From positions 1 through 64,000 of the forward strand of contig JAJDNW010000106.1 of the NCBI GenBank assembly GCA_022340465.1: a stretch of DNA of 64,000 nucleotides. Reading direction: 5' to 3'. The stretch comes from Deltaproteobacteria bacterium. GTDB taxonomy: Bacteria; Desulfobacterota; Desulfobacteria; Desulfobacterales; B30-G6. Numbering within the stretch: position 1 is the stretch's first letter; the number at the start of each line of letters is the position of its first letter. The notes beneath the pieces were generated by a model. That model did not search any database and was not told where the DNA came from. It saw only the letters and a list, made by a program, of their open reading frames with translations. Positions 45,289-53,536 of the stretch are shown here, one piece after another. Made by a program: the position numbers and the translations under genes.

Positions 45289-46413
45289 TCAGGATGCAGG
45301 CTTTTTAATGGTGTACGTGCCATCCTTTTCAAAGGTTGTTTCCGCTTCCAGATAGTACACTTTTTTCAGCTCCGGACGCAGGTCCTGTAACATGTAATAA
45401 GCCTCGCCGCTTCTGGCGCCCGTGGCACAGACAAACACGATGGGCTTGTCCGCAGGCAGTGCGGCGACCTTTTTTTCAAGAAGATCCGTGGGCATGTTGA
45501 CCGCCGACGCGAAGTGCCCGCCGGCATATTCATCCGCGTCACGGACATCGACGAGCATGATGCTGTCTGGGTTTTCCTTGATGATTTTTTCGAAGGTGGC
45601 GATGTCGATGGTGCCTTCCTCGGCACCGGCCTGCACCTGAATTGCAGTGCCCGCCCCCATCTCCTTTTTCCACGCCGGATATCCGGCGGCAAACACCAAT
45701 ACGTTTTTATAACCGAGCGCGACCGCCCGCCGGGCGGAATTGTGGCTCAGCTTTCAGGTATAGCCGCCGCAGTAAAAGAGCAGGGGCACGTTTTTATCCT
45801 GAGGCAGAAGTCCCTGAAATTCATCGAACTTGCTGTCCGGGATGCTGATCGCCCCGGGGATGTGGCCCTTGTCGAACTTGGCCTTTTTCGGTCTGGAATC
45901 GATGACCATCACCGGTGCATCGCCGGTCAGCAGTTCCTTGACCACGACCGTTTCAACAGCGTAGTAGTTGCCGGAGGTGCTTTTCCACTTGGGAAACCCA
46001 TCGGCATACACCTTGACGTTGGTATAACCCAGTTTTTCCGCCTTCCAGGCGGATTTGTGACTCAGCTTTCAGGTGGGTCCCTGACAGTAAAAAATCAGCA
46101 GCGCTTCCCTGTTCTCCGGAAGATCGCCCTTCAATTCGTCAAACTTGCTCTCAGGAAGGCTGACGGCGGAGGGAATGTAACCCTTGTCGTACTTGGCCTT
46201 TCTGGGACGGGCATCGACGATCATCGTGTCGGCCGGCACCGGTACCTTGGCATACTGCTGAACGAATGCCGTGTCGACGATGGTATGAAACCTCCAGGAC
46301 GTGTCCACCGCCGCGGCCGTTTCGGGCCCCTTGGGCGCACCCGCACATCCAATGCCCAGCAGCAACAGGGCGGCCATGAGGGACAACACCCGGTTTCTGG
46401 TTCTTGTTGTCAT
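45289..46413 (-). CDS. three-domain rhodanese-like selenoprotein (two in-frame UGA read as selenocysteine)
   Basis: One frame of 374 codons interrupted only by UGA at codon 115 (46069-46071) and codon 220 (45754-45756). Domain 1 (about 30-145) has FYCQGPT-UGA-KLSHKSA, then LGYTNVKVYADGFPKW. Domain 2 (about 150-250) has FYCGGYT-UGA-KLSHNSA, then LGYKNVLVFAAGYPAW. Domain 3 (about 265-374) is a normal rhodanese with Cys329 in FVCATGARSG. Both UGA codons fall at the same place, five residues after a cysteine, and each is followed by a hairpin. An N-terminal lipoprotein-like signal (LLLLGIGC) puts it in the periplasm. AGGAGG precedes the ATG. Sulfur transfer or redox at C-x4-Sec is inferred. Reading it as a pseudogene is much less likely. 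Confidence 0.85.
45723..45737 (-). promoter_or_regulatory. SECIS-like hairpin for the second UGA
   Basis: Minus strand: 16 bases after the UGA at 45754-45756 comes CCGCCC, loop GGC, GGGCGG (or a 5-bp stem with a CGGCG loop). It sits at the same place as the first hairpin although the bases differ, so the structure rather than the sequence is kept. Confidence 0.7.
46037..46053 (-). promoter_or_regulatory. SECIS-like hairpin for the first UGA
   Basis: Minus strand: 15 bases after the UGA at 46069-46071 comes TCCGCC, loop TGGAA, GGCGGA, a perfect 6-bp stem with G at loop position 2. Distance and loop fit bacterial selenocysteine insertion elements, which lie inside the coding sequence just after the UGA. 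Confidence 0.7.
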
Positions 46414-46428
46414 GAAATCCTCCTTTGT

Positions 46429-46779
46429 TTAGTTACATTTTGCAGGCGTAGGTGAATCGGACGCATGCTCGTACATATGGGTAAAGATGTCCGCGAGGTC
46501 CTGTTCACTGGCGGCACTCCACTCCTCTTTGCAGCCGAATTCGCTGAAGTTCTTTTGGTTGAAAATGGCCTCCCATTCGGCCTGGGTGTGGTCATCCGGG
46601 TTGAGCCTGGGTTTGGGGGAATCTATCTCGCCCCGTTCATGACAGGCCTTCCAGACTTTGCGATAGAGGTATTTTCCTTTGCGTTTATTGCCTTTTTCCA
46701 TGGCCAAACCGGCGCTCACGAAACAGACGGAAAGCAGAACGGCTATAAAAATCAATACGATCTTGTTTTTCACTTTCAT
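46429..46779 (-). CDS. small exported cytochrome c-like protein with a one-cysteine heme motif
   Basis: A 116-residue secreted protein (signal MKVKNKIVLIFIAVLLSVCF, then VSAGLA). The mature start GNKRKGKYLYRKVWKACHER matches small monoheme cytochromes with GKxLYRKxCxxCH, but the first heme cysteine is tryptophan (WKACH, codon TGG). The C-terminal part, WEAIFNQKNFSEF to SEQDLADIFTHMYEHASDSP, is typical of the family. It could bind heme by one thioether, or not at all. First gene of the sigma-54 operon; TCCTCC-type ribosome binding site in front and 15 bases before the rhodanese gene. Confidence 0.75.
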   Translation of the reverse strand: MKVKNKIVLIFIAVLLSVCFVSAGLAMEKGNKRKGKYLYRKVWKACHERGEIDSPKPRLNPDDHTQAEWEAIFNQKNFSEFGCKEEWSAASEQDLADIFTHMYEHASDSPTPAKCN

Positions 46780-46840
46780 TTCCTCCTTATTTTATTCTTA
46801 TTGGGTTCGTTGCTCGATCTCTTCAGCCAACCAACCAGTA

Positions 46841-46855
46841 GCAACCTGTATGCCA
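46841..46855 (-). promoter_or_regulatory. sigma-54 promoter of the cytochrome/rhodanese operon
   Basis: Minus strand reads TGGCATACAGGTTGC: TGGCA at -24, TTGC at -12, with the correct 5-base gap after TGGCAT. It lies about 62 bases upstream of the first gene (start 46779) and faces a divergent sigma-54 activator gene. Confidence 0.82.
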
Positions 46856-46930
46856 TTCGGTCGGTTATTATGATAACTGCTTGTTATAACTTATTATATA
46901 GGATGTATCCGCCTCGAGTCGCCATATAGG

Positions 46931-46946
46931 GTTAACAGTTGTTAAC
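46931..46946. promoter_or_regulatory. TGTTAAC inverted repeat, likely activator enhancer site
   Basis: GTTAACA-GT-TGTTAAC, two 7-base arms facing each other. It is about 75-90 bases upstream of the -24 element of the leftward sigma-54 promoter, the usual place for a bacterial enhancer-binding protein. The same 7-mer recurs at 47095, 47123 and 47144. Confidence 0.6.
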
Positions 46947-47094
46947 GCTGCGGTTCACCAGGCGGCAAGCAGAACCTTAAAACACGAGGCACCACAGACA
47001 CGCTTCCAACACCCGCGAGAATTTCTGCGGCAAGCCGTCATGAAAACAGCAGGACAATCGAACCGGTGAACCGATTTTCCGTTACGCTTGCAAT

Positions 47095-47150
47095 TGTTAA
47101 CCCCAGGCATTATGTTTACATCTGTTAACCTTTTTAGATGCAATGTTAAC
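47095..47150. promoter_or_regulatory. three more TGTTAAC half-sites before the activator gene
   Basis: TGTTAAC at 47095-47101, 47123-47129 and 47144-47150, the last ending 13 bases before the activator start codon. All are on the same strand. Binding here could repress the activator's own gene. The rest of the 380-base divergent region (46780-47163) holds no other gene. Confidence 0.5.
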
Positions 47151-47163
47151 AAGGATACCTCCA

Positions 47164-48615
47164 ATGGACCTGTCAAAATACTGGAAAACCATCGTCGATA
47201 CCCTGCAGGATGGCGTCATGGTGGTCGATCCCAATGGCCTCATCATAGCGGTAAACCCGGCCGCCGAGCGCCTGACCGGCTATACGGCCAAGGAGCTGGT
47301 CGGACACTCCTGCCGCATGCTGGACTGTACCGGGTGCGAAATCTATGCACGGGGTCAGGCGGAAAAGTGGTGCGGTCTTTTTGCCAAAGGGGATGTCCGG
47401 GTCAAGGAGTGCTCGATTATCAACAGAGACAAGCGTTCGGTCAGCGTCATTAAAAACGCCACCATCCTCTACGACGAAAGTAACCGGGTTATCGGGGCCG
47501 TCGAGACCCTGACCGACATGTCCACCCTGGTTTCCCAGCAGTTCGAAATATCTCGACTGCGCCGGAGCCTGCACATGGACGATGGGTTTCACGGCTTGAT
47601 CGGCAAGTCACCCGTTATGCAGAACCTGTATGAACTTGTGGAAAACGTCGCCCAATCGGAAGCGCCCGTGATGATCAGTGGAGAGAGTGGAACGGGCAAG
47701 GAACTGGTTGCCCGCGCCATCCATGAAGCCAGCGATCGTAAAAAGATGCCGTTTATCAAGGTCAACTGTTCGGCGTTGAACGAAAACCTTTTGGAAAGCG
47801 AACTGTTCGGACATGTAAAAGGGGCATACACCGGCGCAGAAAAAGCCAGGGTGGGACGATTCGAGGCGGCCCACGGCGGCACTATTTTCCTGGATGAAAT
47901 CGGGGATATTTCGCCGGCCATCCAGGTCAAGCTATTGAGAATTCTGGAAGAAAGAGAAATCGAAAGGGTCGGTGACCACCAGCCCATCAAAGTGGATGTC
48001 CGGGTGGTGACGGCCACCAACAAAGACCTGGAGGCGTTGACTGAAAAGGGCCTGTTCCGCAACGACCTCTTTTTTCGCATCAACGTTTTCCCCATCCACT
48101 GTCCGTCGTTGAAAAAACGGGTTGAAGACATCCCCATGATCGTACAGCACTTCATTCGCATCAACAATGAAAAGAGTGGCAAGAAAATCCTGGGGATGAC
48201 GCCGGAAGCCATTGAAAAAATTACTGCTTATCCGTGGCCGGGCAATGTGCGCGAACTGCGCAATACCATCGAATATGCCTTTGTCCTTTGTCCCAGCGGA
48301 GGCATCGGCGTCAACCACCTGCCGGCCAAGATTGTCGGCGCCGAACCCGAGCGCATCGCCCCCCGGATGGACCGGGGACATCCGGCACAAGGGGCTCTGG
48401 CGGCCCATACACACCCGAACCCGGAACCTCCGGCGGAAAAACCGGCCATGAAAAAATCCGCTGCCGCTAAAAAAGAGGCCCTCATCGACGCGTTGCGTCA
48501 GACCCGCGGCAGACGCTCGGAAGCCGCCCAATTGCTGGGCGTGAGCCGGGTGACGGTCTGGAAGTGGATCCGGCGGTTCGGCATCGACCTTATCAACGAC
48601 CTTGCCGAAAAATAA
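47164..48615 (+). CDS. sigma-54-dependent activator, PAS-AAA+-Fis
   Basis: A 483-residue enhancer-binding protein. An N-terminal PAS domain (1-115) is unusually rich in cysteine (CRMLDCTGCEIY, KWCGLF, KECSI), suggesting metal, heme or thiol sensing. The AAA+ core has Walker A GESGTGKE (173-180), the sigma-54 contact loop GAYTGA (220-225) and Walker B GGTIFLDEIG. The C-terminal Fis-type helix-turn-helix is SEAAQLLGVSRVTVWKWIRR. ATG 47164 is preferred over an upstream ATG at 47143. It is divergent from the cytochrome/rhodanese operon, whose promoter is of sigma-54 type, so it is the likely activator. Confidence 0.93.
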   Translation: MDLSKYWKTIVDTLQDGVMVVDPNGLIIAVNPAAERLTGYTAKELVGHSCRMLDCTGCEIYARGQAEKWCGLFAKGDVRVKECSIINRDKRSVSVIKNATILYDESNRVIGAVETLTDMSTLVSQQFEISRLRRSLHMDDGFHGLIGKSPVMQNLYELVENVAQSEAPVMISGESGTGKELVARAIHEASDRKKMPFIKVNCSALNENLLESELFGHVKGAYTGAEKARVGRFEAAHGGTIFLDEIGDISPAIQVKLLRILEEREIERVGDHQPIKVDVRVVTATNKDLEALTEKGLFRNDLFFRINVFPIHCPSLKKRVEDIPMIVQHFIRINNEKSGKKILGMTPEAIEKITAYPWPGNVRELRNTIEYAFVLCPSGGIGVNHLPAKIVGAEPERIAPRMDRGHPAQGALAAHTHPNPEPPAEKPAMKKSAAAKKEALIDALRQTRGRRSEAAQLLGVSRVTVWKWIRRFGIDLINDLAEK

Positions 48616-48702
48616 AACGACCCTTTTTTACATCAGGGCCGTGTGGCTACTGAATGTTTTGTACCGCTCAGATCACAAACGACAAAAACCCGTTGGAAAC
48701 AT

Positions 48703-48954
48703 CTATGCACCGTATCCGATGCTTTTGTGAATTTCCCTCCACTTTACAAAGGGAACCGGTTTGAGCTCGTCAAGATCGCAATAGGGAATCCAGCCGATAT
48801 TGGAGTTGGGTACATAATAGCATTCCTGTCCCTTGAACTGCCCTTCTTTGATAACCCAACCGGATTGGATGGCAATCCTTTTTCCGGCGAGATTTTTGGC
48901 ATCGTTATTGTAATCCATGGCTTCCGACGGGTTGAACACGGCCTCAAAATACAT
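48703..48954 (-). CDS. small protein of unknown function, 83 residues
   Basis: Starts MYFEAVFNPSEAMDYNNDAK and contains short beta-strand-like segments (AIQSGWVIKEGQF, ECYYVPNSNIGWIPYCDLDE), suggestive of an SH3-like or small beta-barrel fold. AAAGGAG is eight bases before the ATG. It stands alone between the activator and ilvD. I do not recognise a family; the good ribosome binding site and composition make it a likely real gene. Confidence 0.65.
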   Translation of the reverse strand: MYFEAVFNPSEAMDYNNDAKNLAGKRIAIQSGWVIKEGQFKGQECYYVPNSNIGWIPYCDLDELKPVPFVKWREIHKSIGYGA

Positions 48955-49122
48955 GACAAAGCTCCTTTGGTGAATTCAGGGATACCCGCTCGTGGCGATG
49001 ACGTCCCATGTAACGGGAAAACGCAACAAACCTAATCAGCATCGTCGGGATGTCAAGAAAAAAATCAGGCCCGATCGCTGAATGATTATGAGGGTATGTA
49101 AATAGCAGTGAAGCCGCGTTCC

Positions 49123-49168
49123 ATAACAAACGGCCCCGTCGCTACAAATCGACGGGGTCGTTTGTTAT
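49123..49168 (-). terminator. terminator-like hairpin after ilvD
   Basis: A 19-bp stem with one G-U pair (49123-49141 with 49150-49168), loop CTACAAAT, overlapping the last bases of ilvD. It lacks a clear T run on the leftward transcript, so termination is probable but not certain. Confidence 0.6.
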
Positions 49169-50838
49169 TTGGGGAAAACCGCTCCCTTGTCCGCACTGGA
49201 CACAAACCTGGCGTAACGCGCCAGGTAGCCGGTTTTTATCTTCAATTCAAATTCGGGCAGTTCCGACTGCCGTTTTTGGATCTCCGCATCGTCCAGCCGG
49301 ATGTTCAGGGATTTGCCGGGTATGTCGATGTCGATAATGTCACCGTCCTGAATGATCCCGATGGGGCCGCCGGAGGCGGCTTCCGGTGACACATGGCCGA
49401 TGGCTGCTCCCCGGGTGGCCCCGGAAAAGCGGCCATCGGTGATAAGGGCCACCTGCTTGTCCATGCCCATGCCTGCCAGGGCCGATGTGGGCGACAGCAT
49501 CTCCCGCATGCCGGGACCGCCCTTGGGGCCTTCATAACGAATGACGATAACATCCCCGGCGTGGATACCGCCCCCCATGATGGTCTCGAAGGCGTCGTCT
49601 TCGGACTGAAACACACGGGCAGGGCCCGAGTGTTGCAGCATCTCATCGGCAACAGCGGCCTGTTTGACGATGGCGCCCGCAGGGGCGAGGTTGCCCTTCA
49701 AAACAGCAAGGCCGCCGGCGGTGTGCACCGGGTTGTCGATGCGTCGGATCACCGTCTCGTCTTGGATGCCGGCCGCAATGCTGTCCAGCAGATTCCCCAA
49801 CGGTTGTCCGGTTACGGTCATCTGCCCATCGTGCAGCAGTCCCTTTTTCCGAAGCTCCGCCATGATGGCCGGCACACCGCCGGCATAGTAAAGATCGATG
49901 ACATGGTGCGGTCCGGCCGGCGCGATGGTGGTCAAGTGCGGAATCTTTTGGGCAATGCCGCCGAAATCTTCCAGACAAACATCCACACCGGCGTAATAGG
50001 CGATGGCCGGGATGTGCAAAGCCGAGTTGGTGGAGCCACCCAGCGCCATGTCCACGGCGATCATGTTTTCAAATGCCTGCCGGGTCATTATCTGACGCGG
50101 GCGCAGGTCTTTTTTTACCAGTTCGACCGCATGGTGGCCGGTTTCCTTGGCCAGCCAAATCCTTTCGGCATACACCGCCGGGATGCTGCCGTTCATGGGC
50201 AGCGCCATCCCCAACGCCTCCGCCAGGTTCGACATGGTGTTGGCCGTAAACATGCCGGAACACGAGCCGGCACCGGGGCAGACATCACACTCGAACCGCC
50301 GCAGTTCCTGTTCGTCGATGTCGCCGGTCTTCAACCGGCCAACCGCCTCGAACAGCTTGTCCAGTCCGGCCTCCCGGCCTTCGATCCTGCCGGGCAGCAT
50401 GGGGCCGCCCGAAATGAAGATGGCCGGTATATCGAGCCTGGCCGCGGCAATCAGCATGCCCGGGACGATTTTGTCGCAGGATGCCATCAGTATCAGACCG
50501 TCAAAGGGGTGGGCCATGGCCATGATTTCCAAAGAGTCCGCAATCAACTCCCGGCTGGGCAGGGAATATTTCATGCCGTCGTGATTCATGGCGATGCCGT
50601 CGCACACCCCGATGGTGTTGAACACCACCGGCGTTCCTCCGGCCGCATAGACACCGGCCTTGGCGGCCTCCGCCAGCTTGTCCAGGTGGGTGTGCCCCGG
50701 GATGACTTCGTTGAACGAATTGGCGATGCCGATGATGGGTTTTTTCAGTTCACGGTCGGAAAAGCCGCCCGCCCTCAACAGGGATCGGTGAGGTGCCCTT
50801 TCCGACCCCGCGAGCATGAGATCGCTACGTTTTTTCAT
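49165..50838 (-). CDS. ilvD: dihydroxy-acid dehydratase
   Basis: A 557-residue Fe-S dehydratase of branched-chain amino acid synthesis. Signature regions are [56 protein letters not shown] with cluster cysteines, [17 protein letters not shown], and [20 protein letters not shown] near the end. The length is normal. CAGGAG precedes the ATG. No other ilv or leu genes are adjacent. Confidence 0.95.
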   Translation of the reverse strand: MKKRSDLMLAGSERAPHRSLLRAGGFSDRELKKPIIGIANSFNEVIPGHTHLDKLAEAAKAGVYAAGGTPVVFNTIGVCDGIAMNHDGMKYSLPSRELIADSLEIMAMAHPFDGLILMASCDKIVPGMLIAAARLDIPAIFISGGPMLPGRIEGREAGLDKLFEAVGRLKTGDIDEQELRRFECDVCPGAGSCSGMFTANTMSNLAEALGMALPMNGSIPAVYAERIWLAKETGHHAVELVKKDLRPRQIMTRQAFENMIAVDMALGGSTNSALHIPAIAYYAGVDVCLEDFGGIAQKIPHLTTIAPAGPHHVIDLYYAGGVPAIMAELRKKGLLHDGQMTVTGQPLGNLLDSIAAGIQDETVIRRIDNPVHTAGGLAVLKGNLAPAGAIVKQAAVADEMLQHSGPARVFQSEDDAFETIMGGGIHAGDVIVIRYEGPKGGPGMREMLSPTSALAGMGMDKQVALITDGRFSGATRGAAIGHVSPEAASGGPIGIIQDGDIIDIDIPGKSLNIRLDDAEIQKRQSELPEFELKIKTGYLARYARFVSSADKGAVFPK

Positions 50839-50880
50839 GGGTTGCTCCTGGGTTTAGCGTTGTAAATATATTGACAGTCG

Positions 50881-50917
50881 GGTCAAAGAAGTGATTACAT
50901 CAACAGGTTAAAGAAGT
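50881..50917. repeat. direct repeat GGTCAAAGAAGT / GGTTAAAGAAGT
   Basis: Two 12-base copies with one difference (50881-50892, 50906-50917), 25 bases apart, in the divergent ilvD/DUF362 control region just downstream of TTGACA (50871-50876). They could be a tandem operator. No regulator is assigned. Confidence 0.4.
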
Positions 50918-50964
50918 CAAAATCAACCAAACATCTTTTATTCGTCACTCAGAAAGGGACGTCC

Positions 50965-52290
50965 ATGGACAAACACCTCGTAGCCGTCGGCAAATATGAA
51001 AAACCCCTTGAATCTGTTCGCAACGTCATAGATCTCTGCGGCGGGATGGAGCGCTTCAAGCCCGGCAACAAGGTATTCATCAAGCCGAACATCGTCTTCT
51101 GGTCGACTGTCGTTGAATTCCCCAAGTATGGCGTCATCACCACCAGCCGCATTATTCACGACGTGGTCGCCATTCTCAAAGAAAACGGTGTGGATGACAT
51201 TACCATTGGCGAGGGATCCGTAACCCCGGATCCTAGAGACTCGTCCGCTCAATCGGCACATGCCTACGAATCACTCGGATACAACGAACTGATCAAACGT
51301 TATGGCATAAAAACCATGAATGTTTTCGATCGCCCCTTCAAGAAGGTCGATCTTGGAGACGAAATCGAGCTGAAATTCAACCAGGATGTTTTTGATGCGG
51401 ACCTGATCGTCGATTTACCGGTTATGAAAACCCACAGCCAGACAGCCGTCAGCCTTGGGATCAAAAATCTCAAGGGTCTGATCGACATTCCCTCCAGGAG
51501 GGCTTGCCACAACGCGGATCCGGAAAGAAACCTTCATTTCTGGGTATCACACCTGGCGGACAAAATGCCGCCGATCTTCACGTTGATAGACGGGATCTAT
51601 ACGGCCGAATACGGCCCCTCGTTCGACGGACGCATGCACCGCAGCAATCTTTTGGTAGCCTCCAATAACATCTATGCCGCTGACAAGGTGGGGGCGCTGC
51701 TGCTCGGCCATGAACCGCAGGATGTACCTCACCTGGCCCACTACGGAATGCGCCACTCCCGGCCGCTGGACCTGTCGGACGTAAAAATCGTAGGGGAAGC
51801 CATCGAAGACCATGCTAAATTTCACGAATCTTTTTTTCCTTATACGGACGATGACGAAATGCCAGCGGCATGGGACAGAAGGGGATATCGAGGCATCTCC
51901 TATCGAAAGTACGACCTCACCATGTGCACGTATTGTGCAAACATCAACGGGGCGGTCATCAGCGCAATAATGGACGCTTGGAAAGGTGAGCCCTGGGACG
52001 ACGTCGAAGTGCTGACGGGAAAACGTATGCTGGCGGACCCGAAAAAGAAGCACACCATCCTGTTGGGCAAGTGCATGGTCAAGGCCAACAAAGACAACCC
52101 GAACATCCAACACATGATTCCCGTAAAAAGCTGCCCGCCCAAAAAAGACCAGATTATCAAGGCATTTCACGAGGCAGGTATCGCTATCAACCCTGACATC
52201 ATCAACAATTCAGAAATGCTTCCAGGGCATTTCATGCGTTTCTATAAAGACAGGCCCGAATTCGAACCCGAACATTTCAAAATTGAATGA
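50965..52290 (+). CDS. DUF362 domain protein (Fe-S-type)
   Basis: A 441-residue protein with the DUF362 core: KVFIKPNIVFWS, ITIGEGSVTPD, DLIVDLPVMKTHSQTAVSLG with IKNLKG, and FTLIDGIYTAEYGPSFDG. A cysteine-bearing C-terminal part (MCTYCANINGA, GKCMVKAN, VKSCPPKKDQ) may bind a cluster. DUF362 proteins are widespread in anaerobes and often linked to ferredoxin-type domains; the reaction is unknown. AAAGGGAC precedes the ATG. Confidence 0.83.
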   Translation: MDKHLVAVGKYEKPLESVRNVIDLCGGMERFKPGNKVFIKPNIVFWSTVVEFPKYGVITTSRIIHDVVAILKENGVDDITIGEGSVTPDPRDSSAQSAHAYESLGYNELIKRYGIKTMNVFDRPFKKVDLGDEIELKFNQDVFDADLIVDLPVMKTHSQTAVSLGIKNLKGLIDIPSRRACHNADPERNLHFWVSHLADKMPPIFTLIDGIYTAEYGPSFDGRMHRSNLLVASNNIYAADKVGALLLGHEPQDVPHLAHYGMRHSRPLDLSDVKIVGEAIEDHAKFHESFFPYTDDDEMPAAWDRRGYRGISYRKYDLTMCTYCANINGAVISAIMDAWKGEPWDDVEVLTGKRMLADPKKKHTILLGKCMVKANKDNPNIQHMIPVKSCPPKKDQIIKAFHEAGIAINPDIINNSEMLPGHFMRFYKDRPEFEPEHFKIE

Positions 52291-52371
52291 ACAGCAACGC
52301 TGCAATCTTGAGGTGAACAAAGCACACCGGCAACCGGCCTCAAGACAGTCTTTCAATCAGGAAAACGACCC

Positions 52372-53463
52372 ATGACCATTGAAGGCGATTTCAATACGCT
52401 CTTTCTGGCGGATGTCCTGCAGCTTCTGTGCAGCCACCGTAAAACGGGGGTACTCAAGGCGAACCAGGGGGAGCACGAAGTCAAAACCTTTATTAAAAAC
52501 GGCAGCATCATCTGTGTCATGGGTTTCCGGGAAAGCAGTCGCCTGGGAAACATCCTTGTCTCAAACGGTGTGATTACCGGAGAGCAGCTCGAAGAATGCC
52601 TTGCTATAGCCACCCGGAAGACTAAGCCCCTGGGAAAAATCCTGGTTGACGAAAATCTGATAGAAGAAGGTACCCTCAACCGTTTCATAGACAGGCAGGC
52701 GGAAGATATCATCCTGGATATGCTGATGTGGGAAGCCGGCAGCTTCATTTACAATGACTGCGATCTCGACACCGACGACCTGATCATTCCCCACTTGAAC
52801 ATCATGAAAATCCTCATGCAGGCCACCCGCCGCATCGACGAAATGTCCGTCCTCGTCAAACAGATTTCCGATGACCGCATGCGCTTCAAGCTTGCGGCGC
52901 GGACCGGGGAGAAAGAGGCCTTGAAACTGGACAGCCTCGAGCGCAGGGTACTGGAGCTTACAGCCAAAGGCATGACGGTCAGGGAAGTGATCAAGGCCTG
53001 TGGTGAAGACGAGTTTCATTGCTACAAAGCCTATTATTCCCTGATTTCCTCAGGGTTGATCGAACACCGGAAAGACGACCCCCAGCGTTTCGAAGCCGAA
53101 GAGAATCGCAACTACCCCGTGGTTAAAACGTACACGGACATTCTCGACACCATTTACAAACAGACAAAGCCCGCCTTGGGGCGCCAGATCATGGAGGTTT
53201 TCGACGCCTGCAAACCGTGTCGTTATCCATGGCAATCGATCCTGATGGAAAAATTCAGTTTGCACGATCCTATCGCCACCAATGTTCACGGCATCACCAA
53301 CGTTCTAATGGCTGAAGTAGCTCCCGAAAAGCAGCTCGGCTGCCTCATGGACACCTTCAACGCCTTCATCTCCAACCTTCTGGAAAAACTGCCGGGCTTC
53401 ATCGGCCAGACGGCCACCCAGGAGCTGTTCGACAAAATAGAAGACCGGTTGGCCGAACTTTAA
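52372..53463 (+). CDS. DUF4388 domain protein
   Basis: A 363-residue protein with an N-terminal DUF4388/PatA-like domain (FLADVLQLLCSHRKTGVLKA, FIKNGSIICVMGF), then a helical region (GEQLEECLAIATRKTKPLGK), a short winged-helix-like segment around residues 195-230 (GMTVREVIKACGEDEF) and an alpha-helical C-terminus. Such proteins are thought to act in signalling or gliding/polarity networks in Deltaproteobacteria. It is 80 bases after the DUF362 gene on the same strand. Confidence 0.78.
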   Translation: MTIEGDFNTLFLADVLQLLCSHRKTGVLKANQGEHEVKTFIKNGSIICVMGFRESSRLGNILVSNGVITGEQLEECLAIATRKTKPLGKILVDENLIEEGTLNRFIDRQAEDIILDMLMWEAGSFIYNDCDLDTDDLIIPHLNIMKILMQATRRIDEMSVLVKQISDDRMRFKLAARTGEKEALKLDSLERRVLELTAKGMTVREVIKACGEDEFHCYKAYYSLISSGLIEHRKDDPQRFEAEENRNYPVVKTYTDILDTIYKQTKPALGRQIMEVFDACKPCRYPWQSILMEKFSLHDPIATNVHGITNVLMAEVAPEKQLGCLMDTFNAFISNLLEKLPGFIGQTATQELFDKIEDRLAEL

Positions 53464-53536
53464 ACGTGTCGTCGGCTATGGGAGAAAAGCACCAAGGCCG
53501 ATCTTTTACAAACGATAAGCGAGCACAATCCAACCT

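Noticed and set aside
45289-46413. Three separate small rhodanese genes, or a rhodanese pseudogene with two nonsense mutations
   Set aside because: The pieces are in one frame, only the first has a ribosome binding site, both stops are UGA at homologous sites with hairpins after them, and the coding sequence between and after the stops is undamaged.
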